A stretch of DNA of 62,609 nucleotides from CAZICM01 sp964537685 (GTDB taxonomy: Bacteria > Myxococcota_A > Polyangia > Polyangiales > Polyangiaceae): NCBI GenBank assembly GCA_964537685.1, contig CAZICM010000055.1:1-62609 (forward strand), given 5' to 3'. The translations under genes were made by a program, and so were the position numbers. The notes below the pieces were generated by a model. It ran no database searches and was not told the DNA's origin. It saw only the letters and a program-made list of their open reading frames with translations. Shown here piece by piece: positions 31,900 through 39,714 of this stretch. Every line of letters begins with the position of its first letter. The first letter of the stretch is position 1.

Positions 31900-32372
31900 T
31901 CTACATCACTGTGATGCGTATAAACTCTGTAACTCGCGGACGTGGTATTAACATATTCCTTCATCGGCCTGCGGGTCTGGATGTTACCAATCCGTGGAGC
32001 ATCGTGGACAATCCGGGACCCAAGGAGAGCGCGCTTGATCAGAGGGAGGTAGCGCCGGGCGGAAATCGCGTGGAAGCATACCTCGACCTGTTCTTCAACG
32101 AGTGCGACTACTCACCCGACCGTCTCGATTGGGCTCTGGGTGAGGTGGCGCGCGAAATCGAACAAGGCACACGAAATCCGGCAAGGATTGAGTGCGCTGC
32201 TGACGGTAGGGTCATTGTCCGCGTCGTGTTTTCCGTAAACTTGGGGCTTGAAGATCTCGCATCGAAGCGGCGGGTATTCAATGAACTCAGCGGCGCCCTG
32301 ATGCGATGGGAACGCCAACATGCGGAAAAGATCGCGGGCTTGACCAGCGGTGGACTCCAGGCTGCGGGGTAA
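31896..32372 (+). CDS. Hypothetical partner of the predicted nuclease
   Basis: A 158-residue protein co-translated with the nuclease gene through an ATGA overlap. It has short strands, AYLDLFFNECDYSPDRLDWA and a late helical region LASKRRVFNELSGALMRWER. No signal peptide or known family was recognised. The overlap and shared strand argue that it works with the nuclease; what it does is unknown. Confidence 0.65.
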   Translation: MIYITVMRINSVTRGRGINIFLHRPAGLDVTNPWSIVDNPGPKESALDQREVAPGGNRVEAYLDLFFNECDYSPDRLDWALGEVAREIEQGTRNPARIECAADGRVIVRVVFSVNLGLEDLASKRRVFNELSGALMRWERQHAEKIAGLTSGGLQAAG

Positions 32373-32519
32373 CGCCAAACCCATATGCAGCCCTTTCGAA
32401 CAGGGTTTCCGATAGAACCAATCGATAATGGAGAAGTGACTGACGCCTTATTTGGGGACCCCTTATTTAGAACACCGGTTGAAGGCTTATTTGACTGCGG
32501 CACGCGGAGCATCAAGGTC

Positions 32520-32945
32520 ATGAGTGAGCTGAGAATCGCGGAAACAAGAGACTTTGCTGGAATGCACCGGGTGCGCATGGCGGTTCGGGAAAACCGTCTG
32601 GTTTCCTTGATTCTGGGAGAAAAGGAGTATGTAAACGCTATCTCGAAAACGGGGCGCGGCTGGGTCGTCGAGGATGGGGACAAGATCGTCGGCTTCGCCG
32701 TCGGAAACCGAGTGACCGGCAATATTTGGGCACTGTTTGTCCATCCTGATTACGAAGGTCGGGGGATCGGGCGGCGGCTTCACGACACGATGGTGGCCTG
32801 GCTTTGGGATCAAGGGCTTGACCATCTCTGGCTAACAACTGCGCCGAATACGCGAGCCGAGCGATTCTACCAACGGGCCGGCTGGAGCAGACGGGGGCTA
32901 GGCGATGACGGTGAGGTCCGCTTCGAGTTGACACGGCAGAGGTAA
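32520..32945 (+). CDS. GNAT N-acetyltransferase
   Basis: From ATG 32520, with an AAGG site, the 141-residue protein has MSELRIAETRDFAGMHRVRM, GWVVEDGDKIVGFAV, IWALFVHPDYEGRGIGRRLH (the acetyl-CoA-binding RxxGxG loop) and a final FYQRAGWSRRG. This is a complete GNAT domain. A longer start at 32385 is rejected because homology begins here. The substrate is unknown; such genes are frequent in mobile accessory regions. Confidence 0.9.
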   Translation: MSELRIAETRDFAGMHRVRMAVRENRLVSLILGEKEYVNAISKTGRGWVVEDGDKIVGFAVGNRVTGNIWALFVHPDYEGRGIGRRLHDTMVAWLWDQGLDHLWLTTAPNTRAERFYQRAGWSRRGLGDDGEVRFELTRQR

Positions 32946-32989
32946 TCGGTATGCCTCGCCGCCCCCTCGGATCGTCTCCTCGCGCTACG

Positions 32990-33011
32990 CCCCCGCTTCC
33001 CCTTGCGGGGG
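32990..33011. terminator. GC-rich stem-loop downstream of the GNAT gene
   Basis: CCCCCGC and GCGGGGG face each other over an 8-base loop, 45 bases after the acetyltransferase stop. No T-run follows, so intrinsic termination is uncertain. The rest of 32946-33234 holds no gene. Confidence 0.4.
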
Positions 33012-33234
33012 ATAAGCCCAGCCGAGGTGCGGAACTCTTGGCCTGGCTGTTTGTGCATGATTTGGTACGATTGGACCGTTGGTTTGAGAATGCCCTTACA
33101 GCGCTCGCGGCGGTGGATGTTTTTGTATGATGCGGCCAAACGAATGGCGTTAACGCTGTGACGAACGATACACGCGGACCGGGCGGCGCCAAAACGAAGT
33201 TTTGAGGCAGTAATACGAGACGAGGGAAAAACCG

Positions 33235-33663
33235 ATGAGCAAGAATCCAAACACATCCCCTCAATGGAAAGACGAAGCTATCCCCGTCCAATTAAAGCTT
33301 TCTGTTTTATGGATTGGGGTAATGTTTTTCTATGTCTATGCAGATATCAAGGCTTTTCTTGAGAAGGGCTTTATAGAACAGGTTATCTCCGGTGAAATCG
33401 GGGGCATGGTTATCAACCAGTCCTTCCTCCTCTATGCGGCTATCCTCATGTCCATTCCACCCGTAATGGCTTTCTTGTCACTGGTTTTAAAGCCGGCCGT
33501 GAACCGTATTGTGAATATGGTGATGGGAAGCTTACATATCCTGTTGGCCATCGCTCTTTTATTCAGATCTGGAATCTGGGCCTATTACTATTGGTACTCG
33601 GTCTTGGAGATTGGTTTTCACCTCTTGATTGTTTTTCATGCGCTGAAGTGGCCGAAGGCATAG
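33235..33663 (+). CDS. DUF6326-like membrane protein
   Basis: A 142-residue protein with four hydrophobic segments: LSVLWIGVMFFYVYADI, FLLYAAILMSIPPVMAFLSL, MGSLHILLAIALLFR and VLEIGFHLLIVFHAL. The sequence matches the pattern of the small DUF6326 membrane proteins. The start has GAGGGAAAAACCG ahead of it. It stands alone on the plus strand, convergent with the lipoprotein gene. No function is known. Confidence 0.82.
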   Translation: MSKNPNTSPQWKDEAIPVQLKLSVLWIGVMFFYVYADIKAFLEKGFIEQVISGEIGGMVINQSFLLYAAILMSIPPVMAFLSLVLKPAVNRIVNMVMGSLHILLAIALLFRSGIWAYYYWYSVLEIGFHLLIVFHALKWPKA

Positions 33664-33679
33664 CCTGGGTTTTTGGATG

Positions 33680-34999
33680 TCACAACGGCTTCCTCTCTTC
33701 CACAGGCGGCTTGTCTTCATAGCGAGGACCATCTATCCAATAAAAGGTCTTCGCTAGATCGACCAGCACATTCTCCAGCGGCTCCGTCGAGCTGACGCCC
33801 ATCGCCTGCGCCACCGCAGCAACCCGCGCCGCCGCGTTGACCAAAAGCTCCACCGGCATCGGTAGATCGATCTTGGGCGCTCGGACATAGTTCGCCGTGA
33901 TGATGATATAGGGATCTTTTTCGCCCGGAATGCGCGACTCCACCATTAATGTCCGAGGTTCGTCTTCGTTCGGTGCTGGCTGCATTGTGATGCCGCCGCT
34001 GTAGGTGTTGCGCATCGTTACAAAGGGTGTGGGTACATAATAGCTTGTTACATTGGATATCGGGTTCATGTTGGGGGAGAAGTAGATCATTTTGGCGTCG
34101 CCCGTGGCCGTGCCCGCCTCTAGCATGTAAAAAGATGGACCTTTGTCGGCGGCTCCGCGATAGCCTAGGTATACGGCAATCGCTCCAAATCGCGCGCCTA
34201 CCGAACGGGCGGGGGTGAGTAAATCTACCCGCGCCGGTCGGTAGCCAAGGTATTCGGGGCCGCTGTATTTCGAGGCTATCAGATCGATGCTCCCTAGGAG
34301 ATGGTCGTTGCTCAGGTCGACGTCGCCGATTTCGGTTTCGATGCGGTTGTTCTCCGCCGTGATGGTTGCCGGAAGCGGGACGCGCACCATGGCAACGGCT
34401 TTGGTGAATTTGGATTGCATGGGCTTGTTTTCGGGCTCCATGGATTTTACCCGGTGATGTACGGCGTCCGCTACATAGAGGCGATGCTCTTTTTCCCATA
34501 CCGGGCGGGTAATCGGTTCTTTCTCCCGCGATTTCACGGCCTCTTGTCCAGGTTTTGGCGGTGGCATGCGGCTGAGGATGTCGTTGACTTGGCCTATCAG
34601 GCCGTCGGTGATCGGTGCGCCGGGGAATGCTCGGGCAAGAGCGTTGCGTATGGCTTTGTATTTCTCGGAGCCGATTCGCTTTTCAACCTCGGAGGCGCCC
34701 GAGGAAACCTGAGCCTGGGGGAGTGGTATGGCATAGGGTGTGCCGCTGGGAGGTGGGGCACATTGGTCGGGGGTTTTGGAGAGTACGTTTGGGGAGCCGC
34801 ATTCGCTTCTGCCTATGGCCATACATAAACCCCGGCTTCCATCGGTGGTATCACCGCACCAGGTGCATCCACCCCGGGATGCGCATTGTCCGCAGTTTTC
34901 CAGACGGGGACATTCCATGCCGGGATCGTAGGGGGATGGTGTTTGGCAACCTATCAAAGACAATGCAGCCATCACAATCATGCGCGAGATTTTGTTCAT
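33680..34999 (-). CDS. Lipoprotein with PSI-like Cys-rich N-terminus
   Basis: The start at 34999 has AAGGAG upstream and yields a signal peptide with lipobox LIGC; the open frame to 35032 lacks a site. Right after the lipobox is a Cys-rich segment, CPRLENCGQCASRGGCTWCG, like the PSI domain of secreted proteins. A large region of no recognised family follows, beta-rich with ATITAENNRIETEIGDVDLS. It should be anchored to the membrane and exposed outside. The function is unknown. Confidence 0.82.
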   Translation of the reverse strand: MNKISRMIVMAALSLIGCQTPSPYDPGMECPRLENCGQCASRGGCTWCGDTTDGSRGLCMAIGRSECGSPNVLSKTPDQCAPPPSGTPYAIPLPQAQVSSGASEVEKRIGSEKYKAIRNALARAFPGAPITDGLIGQVNDILSRMPPPKPGQEAVKSREKEPITRPVWEKEHRLYVADAVHHRVKSMEPENKPMQSKFTKAVAMVRVPLPATITAENNRIETEIGDVDLSNDHLLGSIDLIASKYSGPEYLGYRPARVDLLTPARSVGARFGAIAVYLGYRGAADKGPSFYMLEAGTATGDAKMIYFSPNMNPISNVTSYYVPTPFVTMRNTYSGGITMQPAPNEDEPRTLMVESRIPGEKDPYIIITANYVRAPKIDLPMPVELLVNAAARVAAVAQAMGVSSTEPLENVLVDLAKTFYWIDGPRYEDKPPVEERKPL

Positions 35000-35047
35000 A
35001 TCGACTCCTTTGTCTTTGTCTACCCGATCCATGGGAACGTTGGCTGT

Positions 35048-35224
35048 TCAAAGATGGCCACCGGTTGGGCAAAAAGAGGTGAATGCATTTTCAGGGTCGA
35101 GCTTCGAGCTCCTTCTTTCCAGATAGAGCCGGCCTGAAGTATCGGATATGGCCGCCATCCAGCGCGGGTTTTGCCGCTGCAGCACCTTCGCGTTGTGGGG
35201 ATCACCCACAAATTGTGTGTTCAT
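35048..35224 (-). CDS. Small hypothetical protein upstream of the lipoprotein
   Basis: A 58-residue frame from ATG 35224, MNTQFVGDPHNAKVLQRQNP then RWMAAISDTSGRLYLERRSS, to stop at 35048-35050. It reads like a soluble peptide. It is 49 bases upstream of the lipoprotein gene on the same strand and divergent from the next gene. No ribosome-binding site is clear, so it is tentative. Confidence 0.35.
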   Translation of the reverse strand: MNTQFVGDPHNAKVLQRQNPRWMAAISDTSGRLYLERRSSKLDPENAFTSFCPTGGHL

Positions 35225-35252
35225 AAAATAGATCGGTTAGCATGCTCGGCCT

Positions 35253-36923
35253 ATGCGCGCGACCCCGATGCCCTACCATCGCCACGCTGGCATCTTTACA
35301 ACGCTGCTGATCGCCGGATGCGCTTCCGCAAGCCCTTTAACGCCCGCTGTCAAGCGTCCGCCGGCCGCTGCCACGGCCGCTGTCAGCGCTCCTGAAGTCG
35401 TTGTGGCGCCGACTCCGCTGCGGCGTCTGTCCAACGAGGAATACAATAATTCTGTGCGCGATCTGCTCGGCGACAATAGCCGCCCAGCCGATGCTTTTCC
35501 TCCCGACGAGATCGCTTTCGGCTTCGAAAACAATACCGGCTCGCCTGTCACGCAGATTATCGTCGAGCGCTATATGGACGCGGCGGAAGCCATTGCGCGG
35601 CGCGCTGTGGAGCGCATCGGCACGCTGGCTCCTTGCCCGGAGGGTTCGGCGCCCGATGCTTGTGCGCGGGCGTTTATCGAGACGTTTGGGCGTTTGGCGT
35701 ACCGGCGCCCGCTCGATGACGATGAGCGCGCGTCGCTGTTTGCTATCTACGCCGATAAAGAGAAGCGCGCGGGGTACGCGCCCGCCGTGGAGCTTGTGAT
35801 CTCGGCGATTCTACAGTCGCCCAAGTTTTTATACCGGCTGGAACTGGCTGACGGAGCGACCCAAACCCGGCCGCTTTCGGGTTATGAACTGGCGACGCGC
35901 TTGTCGTACTTTCTTTGGGTGTCAACCCCCGACCAGGTGTTGCTCGATGCCGCTGCTTCGGGTCAGTTGGCAACGCCTGCGGCCGTCGAACAAAGCGCGA
36001 GGCGTATGCTGGCCGACCCGCGTGCCCAGGATGGTATCCGAAGTTTTCATCGTCAGTGGTTGGATCTTCGGGCGCTCCATACGATGTCAAAGGCCCCGGC
36101 GGTGTATTCGGCGTTTTCGCCGGATCTGAAGGCGGCGATGCTTGAAGAAACGCTGCGTTTTTCGGCGAATGCCGTGCTCAACGGCGGCGATACCGTGGCG
36201 ACGCTGTTGACATCGAGGAAGAGTTTTGTGAATGGGGCGCTTGCCAAGCTGTATGGCGTGCCTGTTCCCGACGGCAATGGGTTTGCGCCGGCCGATCTGC
36301 CTTTTGAGCAGCGTTCCGGTTTGCTCACACAGGCGAGTGTGATGAGTGTCCTGGCGAGTGCCGAGGACACATCGCCGATTTTACGAGGCAAGTTTGTGCG
36401 CGAGAAGATTCTGTGCGACCGGATTGAGCCGCCGCCTCCCAATGCGATAGTCGCGTTGCCGCCCTACGATCCGAAGAAAACCAAGCGTCAGCGTTTTGCC
36501 AGGCATAGGGCCGATCCGGCCTGTTCGACGTGTCATGCGACACTCGATCCTGTGGGTTTTGGCTTTGAGAACTACGATGCTGTGGGTGCGTGGCGAACGG
36601 CCGAGCACGATGTTCCGATCGATGCATCGGGGACTTTATACCGCACTGAAGATGCGGATGGGCCTTTCGATGGTGCGATTGAATTGTCGGCGCGCCTTGC
36701 GAAGAGTCCGCAGGTTCGGCGCTGTTATATGAAGCAGTGGTTTAGGGCGGCGCTTGGGCGCGTGGAGGAGCCTGGAGATACGGCCGCGCTGGAGGAGATG
36801 TATCAAACGTTTGCGCGGGCGGGGTTTGATGCGCGCGAGCTGATTGTGGCGATTGTTAAGAGCGATGTGTTTCGTCATGCGGGATTTTCGCAAGCGCAGC
36901 AAGCGCAGGGAGACGCGCCGTGA
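35253..36923 (+). CDS. DUF1592/DUF1588-family lipoprotein with CxxCH motif
   Basis: A 556-residue lipoprotein (LIAGC lipobox) with the sequence of domains seen in DUF1587/1592/1588/1585 proteins: LRRLSNEEYNNSVRDLLGDN, FGRLAYRRPLDDDERASLFA, YRLELADGATQTRPLSGYEL, SVLASAEDTSPILRGKFVRE and LDPVGFGFENYDAVG. The motif CSTCH near residue 426 could bind a c-type heme. These proteins are widespread in Planctomycetes and myxobacteria and always paired with DUF1552 proteins. A role in polymer breakdown or electron transfer outside the cell is only proposed. It overlaps the DUF1552 gene. Confidence 0.9.
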   Translation: MRATPMPYHRHAGIFTTLLIAGCASASPLTPAVKRPPAAATAAVSAPEVVVAPTPLRRLSNEEYNNSVRDLLGDNSRPADAFPPDEIAFGFENNTGSPVTQIIVERYMDAAEAIARRAVERIGTLAPCPEGSAPDACARAFIETFGRLAYRRPLDDDERASLFAIYADKEKRAGYAPAVELVISAILQSPKFLYRLELADGATQTRPLSGYELATRLSYFLWVSTPDQVLLDAAASGQLATPAAVEQSARRMLADPRAQDGIRSFHRQWLDLRALHTMSKAPAVYSAFSPDLKAAMLEETLRFSANAVLNGGDTVATLLTSRKSFVNGALAKLYGVPVPDGNGFAPADLPFEQRSGLLTQASVMSVLASAEDTSPILRGKFVREKILCDRIEPPPPNAIVALPPYDPKKTKRQRFARHRADPACSTCHATLDPVGFGFENYDAVGAWRTAEHDVPIDASGTLYRTEDADGPFDGAIELSARLAKSPQVRRCYMKQWFRAALGRVEEPGDTAALEEMYQTFARAGFDARELIVAIVKSDVFRHAGFSQAQQAQGDAP

Positions 36924-38284
36924 ACATGAAAGGTTTAAGCCGCCGCCAAATCCTAAAGGCGCTGGGTGCCGGGGGTGTTTCTCTGCTGCCTTTTATGCCT
37001 GTTCTCGAGGCGCAGGCGGCCCCCGCTCCCAAGCGCATTATCTTTTTCTTTACATCTAACGGGACCATTCAAGATGCGTGGATCCCCAAAATGGTGTCGG
37101 GGCAGCTTGAGCTTAGTCCCATCCTCTCGCCGCTGGAGAAGTTTAAGTCGAAGCTTTTGGTGGTGGAGGGGCTGGCCCAGCGGGTGGTGCTCGATAAAGG
37201 CGAACAGATTGGGCATTTCGCGGGGATGAACACGATCCTCACCGGGGCGCGCAATAAAATCATGGATCGCTCCAATCCAACCTTAAACCTGTCCACGGGG
37301 ATATCGCTGGATCAGCATCTTGCTCAACAGCTTGGCACCGCAACAAAACTCCCGTCCATCGAGTGTGGGGTGCATGTTGTGCATGTATTTGCCACATTGT
37401 CCTACCGGGGTCCATTTCGGTGCGTGCGGCCGGAAAACAGTCCATATGCCATGTTTGATAGGCTCTTTAGAGATGTGCCCGATCCGACGGCGCTTGGCAG
37501 TGCGGCGGCCCGGGAGCGTCTTGCCGATCGAAAGCGGGTTCTGGATGCCGCTGCAAAGGATTTGGATGCGCTTCGGGGACGGCTTGCCCGTTCCGACCGG
37601 GTCAAGATGGAGGGGCATATCGAAGCAATCCGGGCGATCGATCACAGCCTGACGACGGGAGCGGGTGCAGCATCGGGGCAAGCCTGCCGGAAGCCTGAGC
37701 TGGGCGCGCCTTTGGACATCTGGGAGAATGACAATATCCCTGCCATTGCGAAGATGCAGATGGATCTGGTTGCGATGGCATTTGCCTGTGATTTAACGCG
37801 CGTTGCGACGCTTCAATTTGGCAGCGCGGCGGCGACGCATCGTTTTACATGGCTTGGGCCTGAGTATGCGAAAGAAATTATAGGGGACCCGGCGCGGGGG
37901 CTTCATGCATTAGCGCACCGGGAGTCTTATCCTGAATCGAAGGCGATGCTGATACGGGTCCACACCTGGTATGCGCAGCAGTTTGCCTATTTGCTGGAGA
38001 AGCTCGACGCGATACCGGAGGGGAGTGGGAGCGTGCTCGATCACACAGCGGTGGTGTGGTGCAATGAGCTTGGCACGGGGAGCACGCACAGTCACGAGCA
38101 TTTGCCCTGGGTGATTGCGGGTGGGGCTGGAGGGAGTTTGAAGACGGGTCAGATGTTATCGTTTCCGAGGGAGCCGCACAATCGTTTGCTGTTGACGCTG
38201 TGCGCAGCGATGGGGGTGCCTACGGATGTATTTGGTGATCCGGCGTATTGCAGCGGGGGGGTGCTGGCTGGGGCGCTGAGGTGA
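36920..38284 (+). CDS. DUF1552-family exported protein
   Basis: A 454-residue partner of the DUF1592 protein. The N-terminus has a twin-arginine-type signal (SRRQILKALGAGGVSLLPF) and an Ala-rich cleavage region. The core has IIFFFTSNGTIQDAWIP, GEQIGHFAGMNTILTGARNK and TAVVWCNELGTGSTHSHEHLPW with a His-rich turn, typical of the family. It starts at GTG 36920 (or ATG 36926), overlapping the preceding stop, and its stop overlaps the next start (TGATG). The biochemical role is unknown. Confidence 0.9.
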   Translation: MNMKGLSRRQILKALGAGGVSLLPFMPVLEAQAAPAPKRIIFFFTSNGTIQDAWIPKMVSGQLELSPILSPLEKFKSKLLVVEGLAQRVVLDKGEQIGHFAGMNTILTGARNKIMDRSNPTLNLSTGISLDQHLAQQLGTATKLPSIECGVHVVHVFATLSYRGPFRCVRPENSPYAMFDRLFRDVPDPTALGSAAARERLADRKRVLDAAAKDLDALRGRLARSDRVKMEGHIEAIRAIDHSLTTGAGAASGQACRKPELGAPLDIWENDNIPAIAKMQMDLVAMAFACDLTRVATLQFGSAAATHRFTWLGPEYAKEIIGDPARGLHALAHRESYPESKAMLIRVHTWYAQQFAYLLEKLDAIPEGSGSVLDHTAVVWCNELGTGSTHSHEHLPWVIAGGAGGSLKTGQMLSFPREPHNRLLLTLCAAMGVPTDVFGDPAYCSGGVLAGALR

Positions 38285-39714
38285 TGGAAAAGAAATCTTG
38301 CCATGCGCATCCAAATCCGATACAAGCTCACTCAATGCCGCTCACACCCGCTGATATAAAGCTTTTCCGCAGCAACCTCGAGCCCTACAAAGCCCTGGAT
38401 GGAACGGATGCGAGGCGATATGTTCCTCTCGATGATGTGCGCGGCATCCATGGCTTTTCAAGTACGGAAGCCCTGCGGGCCACCATATGCATCACGGATG
38501 AATCCTGCCAGCTCTTCTCGGGTTTTCCCGGCAGCGGAAAAACAACCGAGCTTCGAAGACTGGCCGAGCAATTTGAGCGCAACGTCGAGCCTTCGGCGCC
38601 GTCTCCGGGCTTTGTGTCGGATCTGCCCACCCATGTCGTTTTTATCGATGCCGATGATTATATCGATACCTATGCGCCCATTGCTGTCACCGATATCCTT
38701 CGGATCGTGGCCTATTGTATGAATCGCGATGCCGTCCGGGCCAAAACAGGCAAGGACCCCGACAAGGCCGACAGCGGATATGCAAAGCGCCTCATTCAGT
38801 TCCTCAAGCAAACCGAAGTTGGTTTGAAGGATCTTCAGTTCGATCTGGGCGACCTAAATTTTATGCTGGAGTTCCGCAATAACAAAAGCTTCTATCAGCA
38901 GGCGGATAAAATATTAAAAGACCGGTTCCAGAATTTTGTGGTTCAGGCTCTCGATGTGGTGAGCGATGCCGTGAGGACCTTGAAGGAAACGCTGCATGTG
39001 CAGCGCCTTGTGGTCATTTTCGATGGCTTGGATAGGATTACGCCCAGAACCGAAACCGAGCGCGAAGCCATCGAAAAAAGCGTGGAGCTTGTCTTCTCCA
39101 CGCATGCGCGGCTGCTCCGGCTTCCCTGTCATGTCATCTATACCTTTCCCATCTGGCTTCGGTATCGCTGCCCCAATTTGGGCAATGAATACGATCTCGA
39201 TCCCCAAGTGATTCCCATGGTGAAAATCATCGGCAGGGAGCGCGGCAAGGATGGCCAGCCTGTCTATCACCGCGAGGGTATTGAGCGATTGATGGACGTA
39301 ATCCGGAAGCGTATTGATGCCCATGCGGTCTTTGGCGATGACCTAAGCAAAACCCTGGAACCGCTCGTGATTGCATCGGGCGGTTATCTGCGCGATTTAC
39401 TGAGGCTCGTGCGCAATGTACTCGCCTATGGAAAGACCTTTCCCGTTAATAGGGATTTTGTCGAGAACATTATCGGCAAGCTGGCGGAAGATTATCGCAG
39501 GACGCTATTTGGATCCGATCTGGACATCATTGAACTGGTTGCCAAAAATCATGTGCTTCCCAATGAAACCCCGGCGCAGATAGCCCGCTTTGCAAGGCTT
39601 CTCGAACAGCGTTTTATTCTGGCCTATAGGAACGGCGACGAATGGTACGACATCCATCCCATGGTTTACCGCGATCCAAGGGTAAGCACGAGGCTGAAGC
39701 CGCCGGTCCCCTAA
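38284..39714 (+). CDS. P-loop ATPase, STAND/AAA-like, of a two-gene unit
   Basis: From ATG 38284, the Walker A motif GFPGSGKTT and Walker B LVVIFDGLDR lie in an AAA-like domain, followed by sensor-like residues and FILAYRNGDEWYDIHPMVYR at the end. A shorter start at 38335 (MPLTPADIKLFRSN) is also possible. It is coupled by TGATG to the DUF1552 gene, though this may be chance. It is followed, with overlap, by a large TPR protein whose N-terminus resembles proteins often paired with such ATPases. Signalling or defence is inferred. Confidence 0.8.
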   Translation: MEKKSCHAHPNPIQAHSMPLTPADIKLFRSNLEPYKALDGTDARRYVPLDDVRGIHGFSSTEALRATICITDESCQLFSGFPGSGKTTELRRLAEQFERNVEPSAPSPGFVSDLPTHVVFIDADDYIDTYAPIAVTDILRIVAYCMNRDAVRAKTGKDPDKADSGYAKRLIQFLKQTEVGLKDLQFDLGDLNFMLEFRNNKSFYQQADKILKDRFQNFVVQALDVVSDAVRTLKETLHVQRLVVIFDGLDRITPRTETEREAIEKSVELVFSTHARLLRLPCHVIYTFPIWLRYRCPNLGNEYDLDPQVIPMVKIIGRERGKDGQPVYHREGIERLMDVIRKRIDAHAVFGDDLSKTLEPLVIASGGYLRDLLRLVRNVLAYGKTFPVNRDFVENIIGKLAEDYRRTLFGSDLDIIELVAKNHVLPNETPAQIARFARLLEQRFILAYRNGDEWYDIHPMVYRDPRVSTRLKPPVP

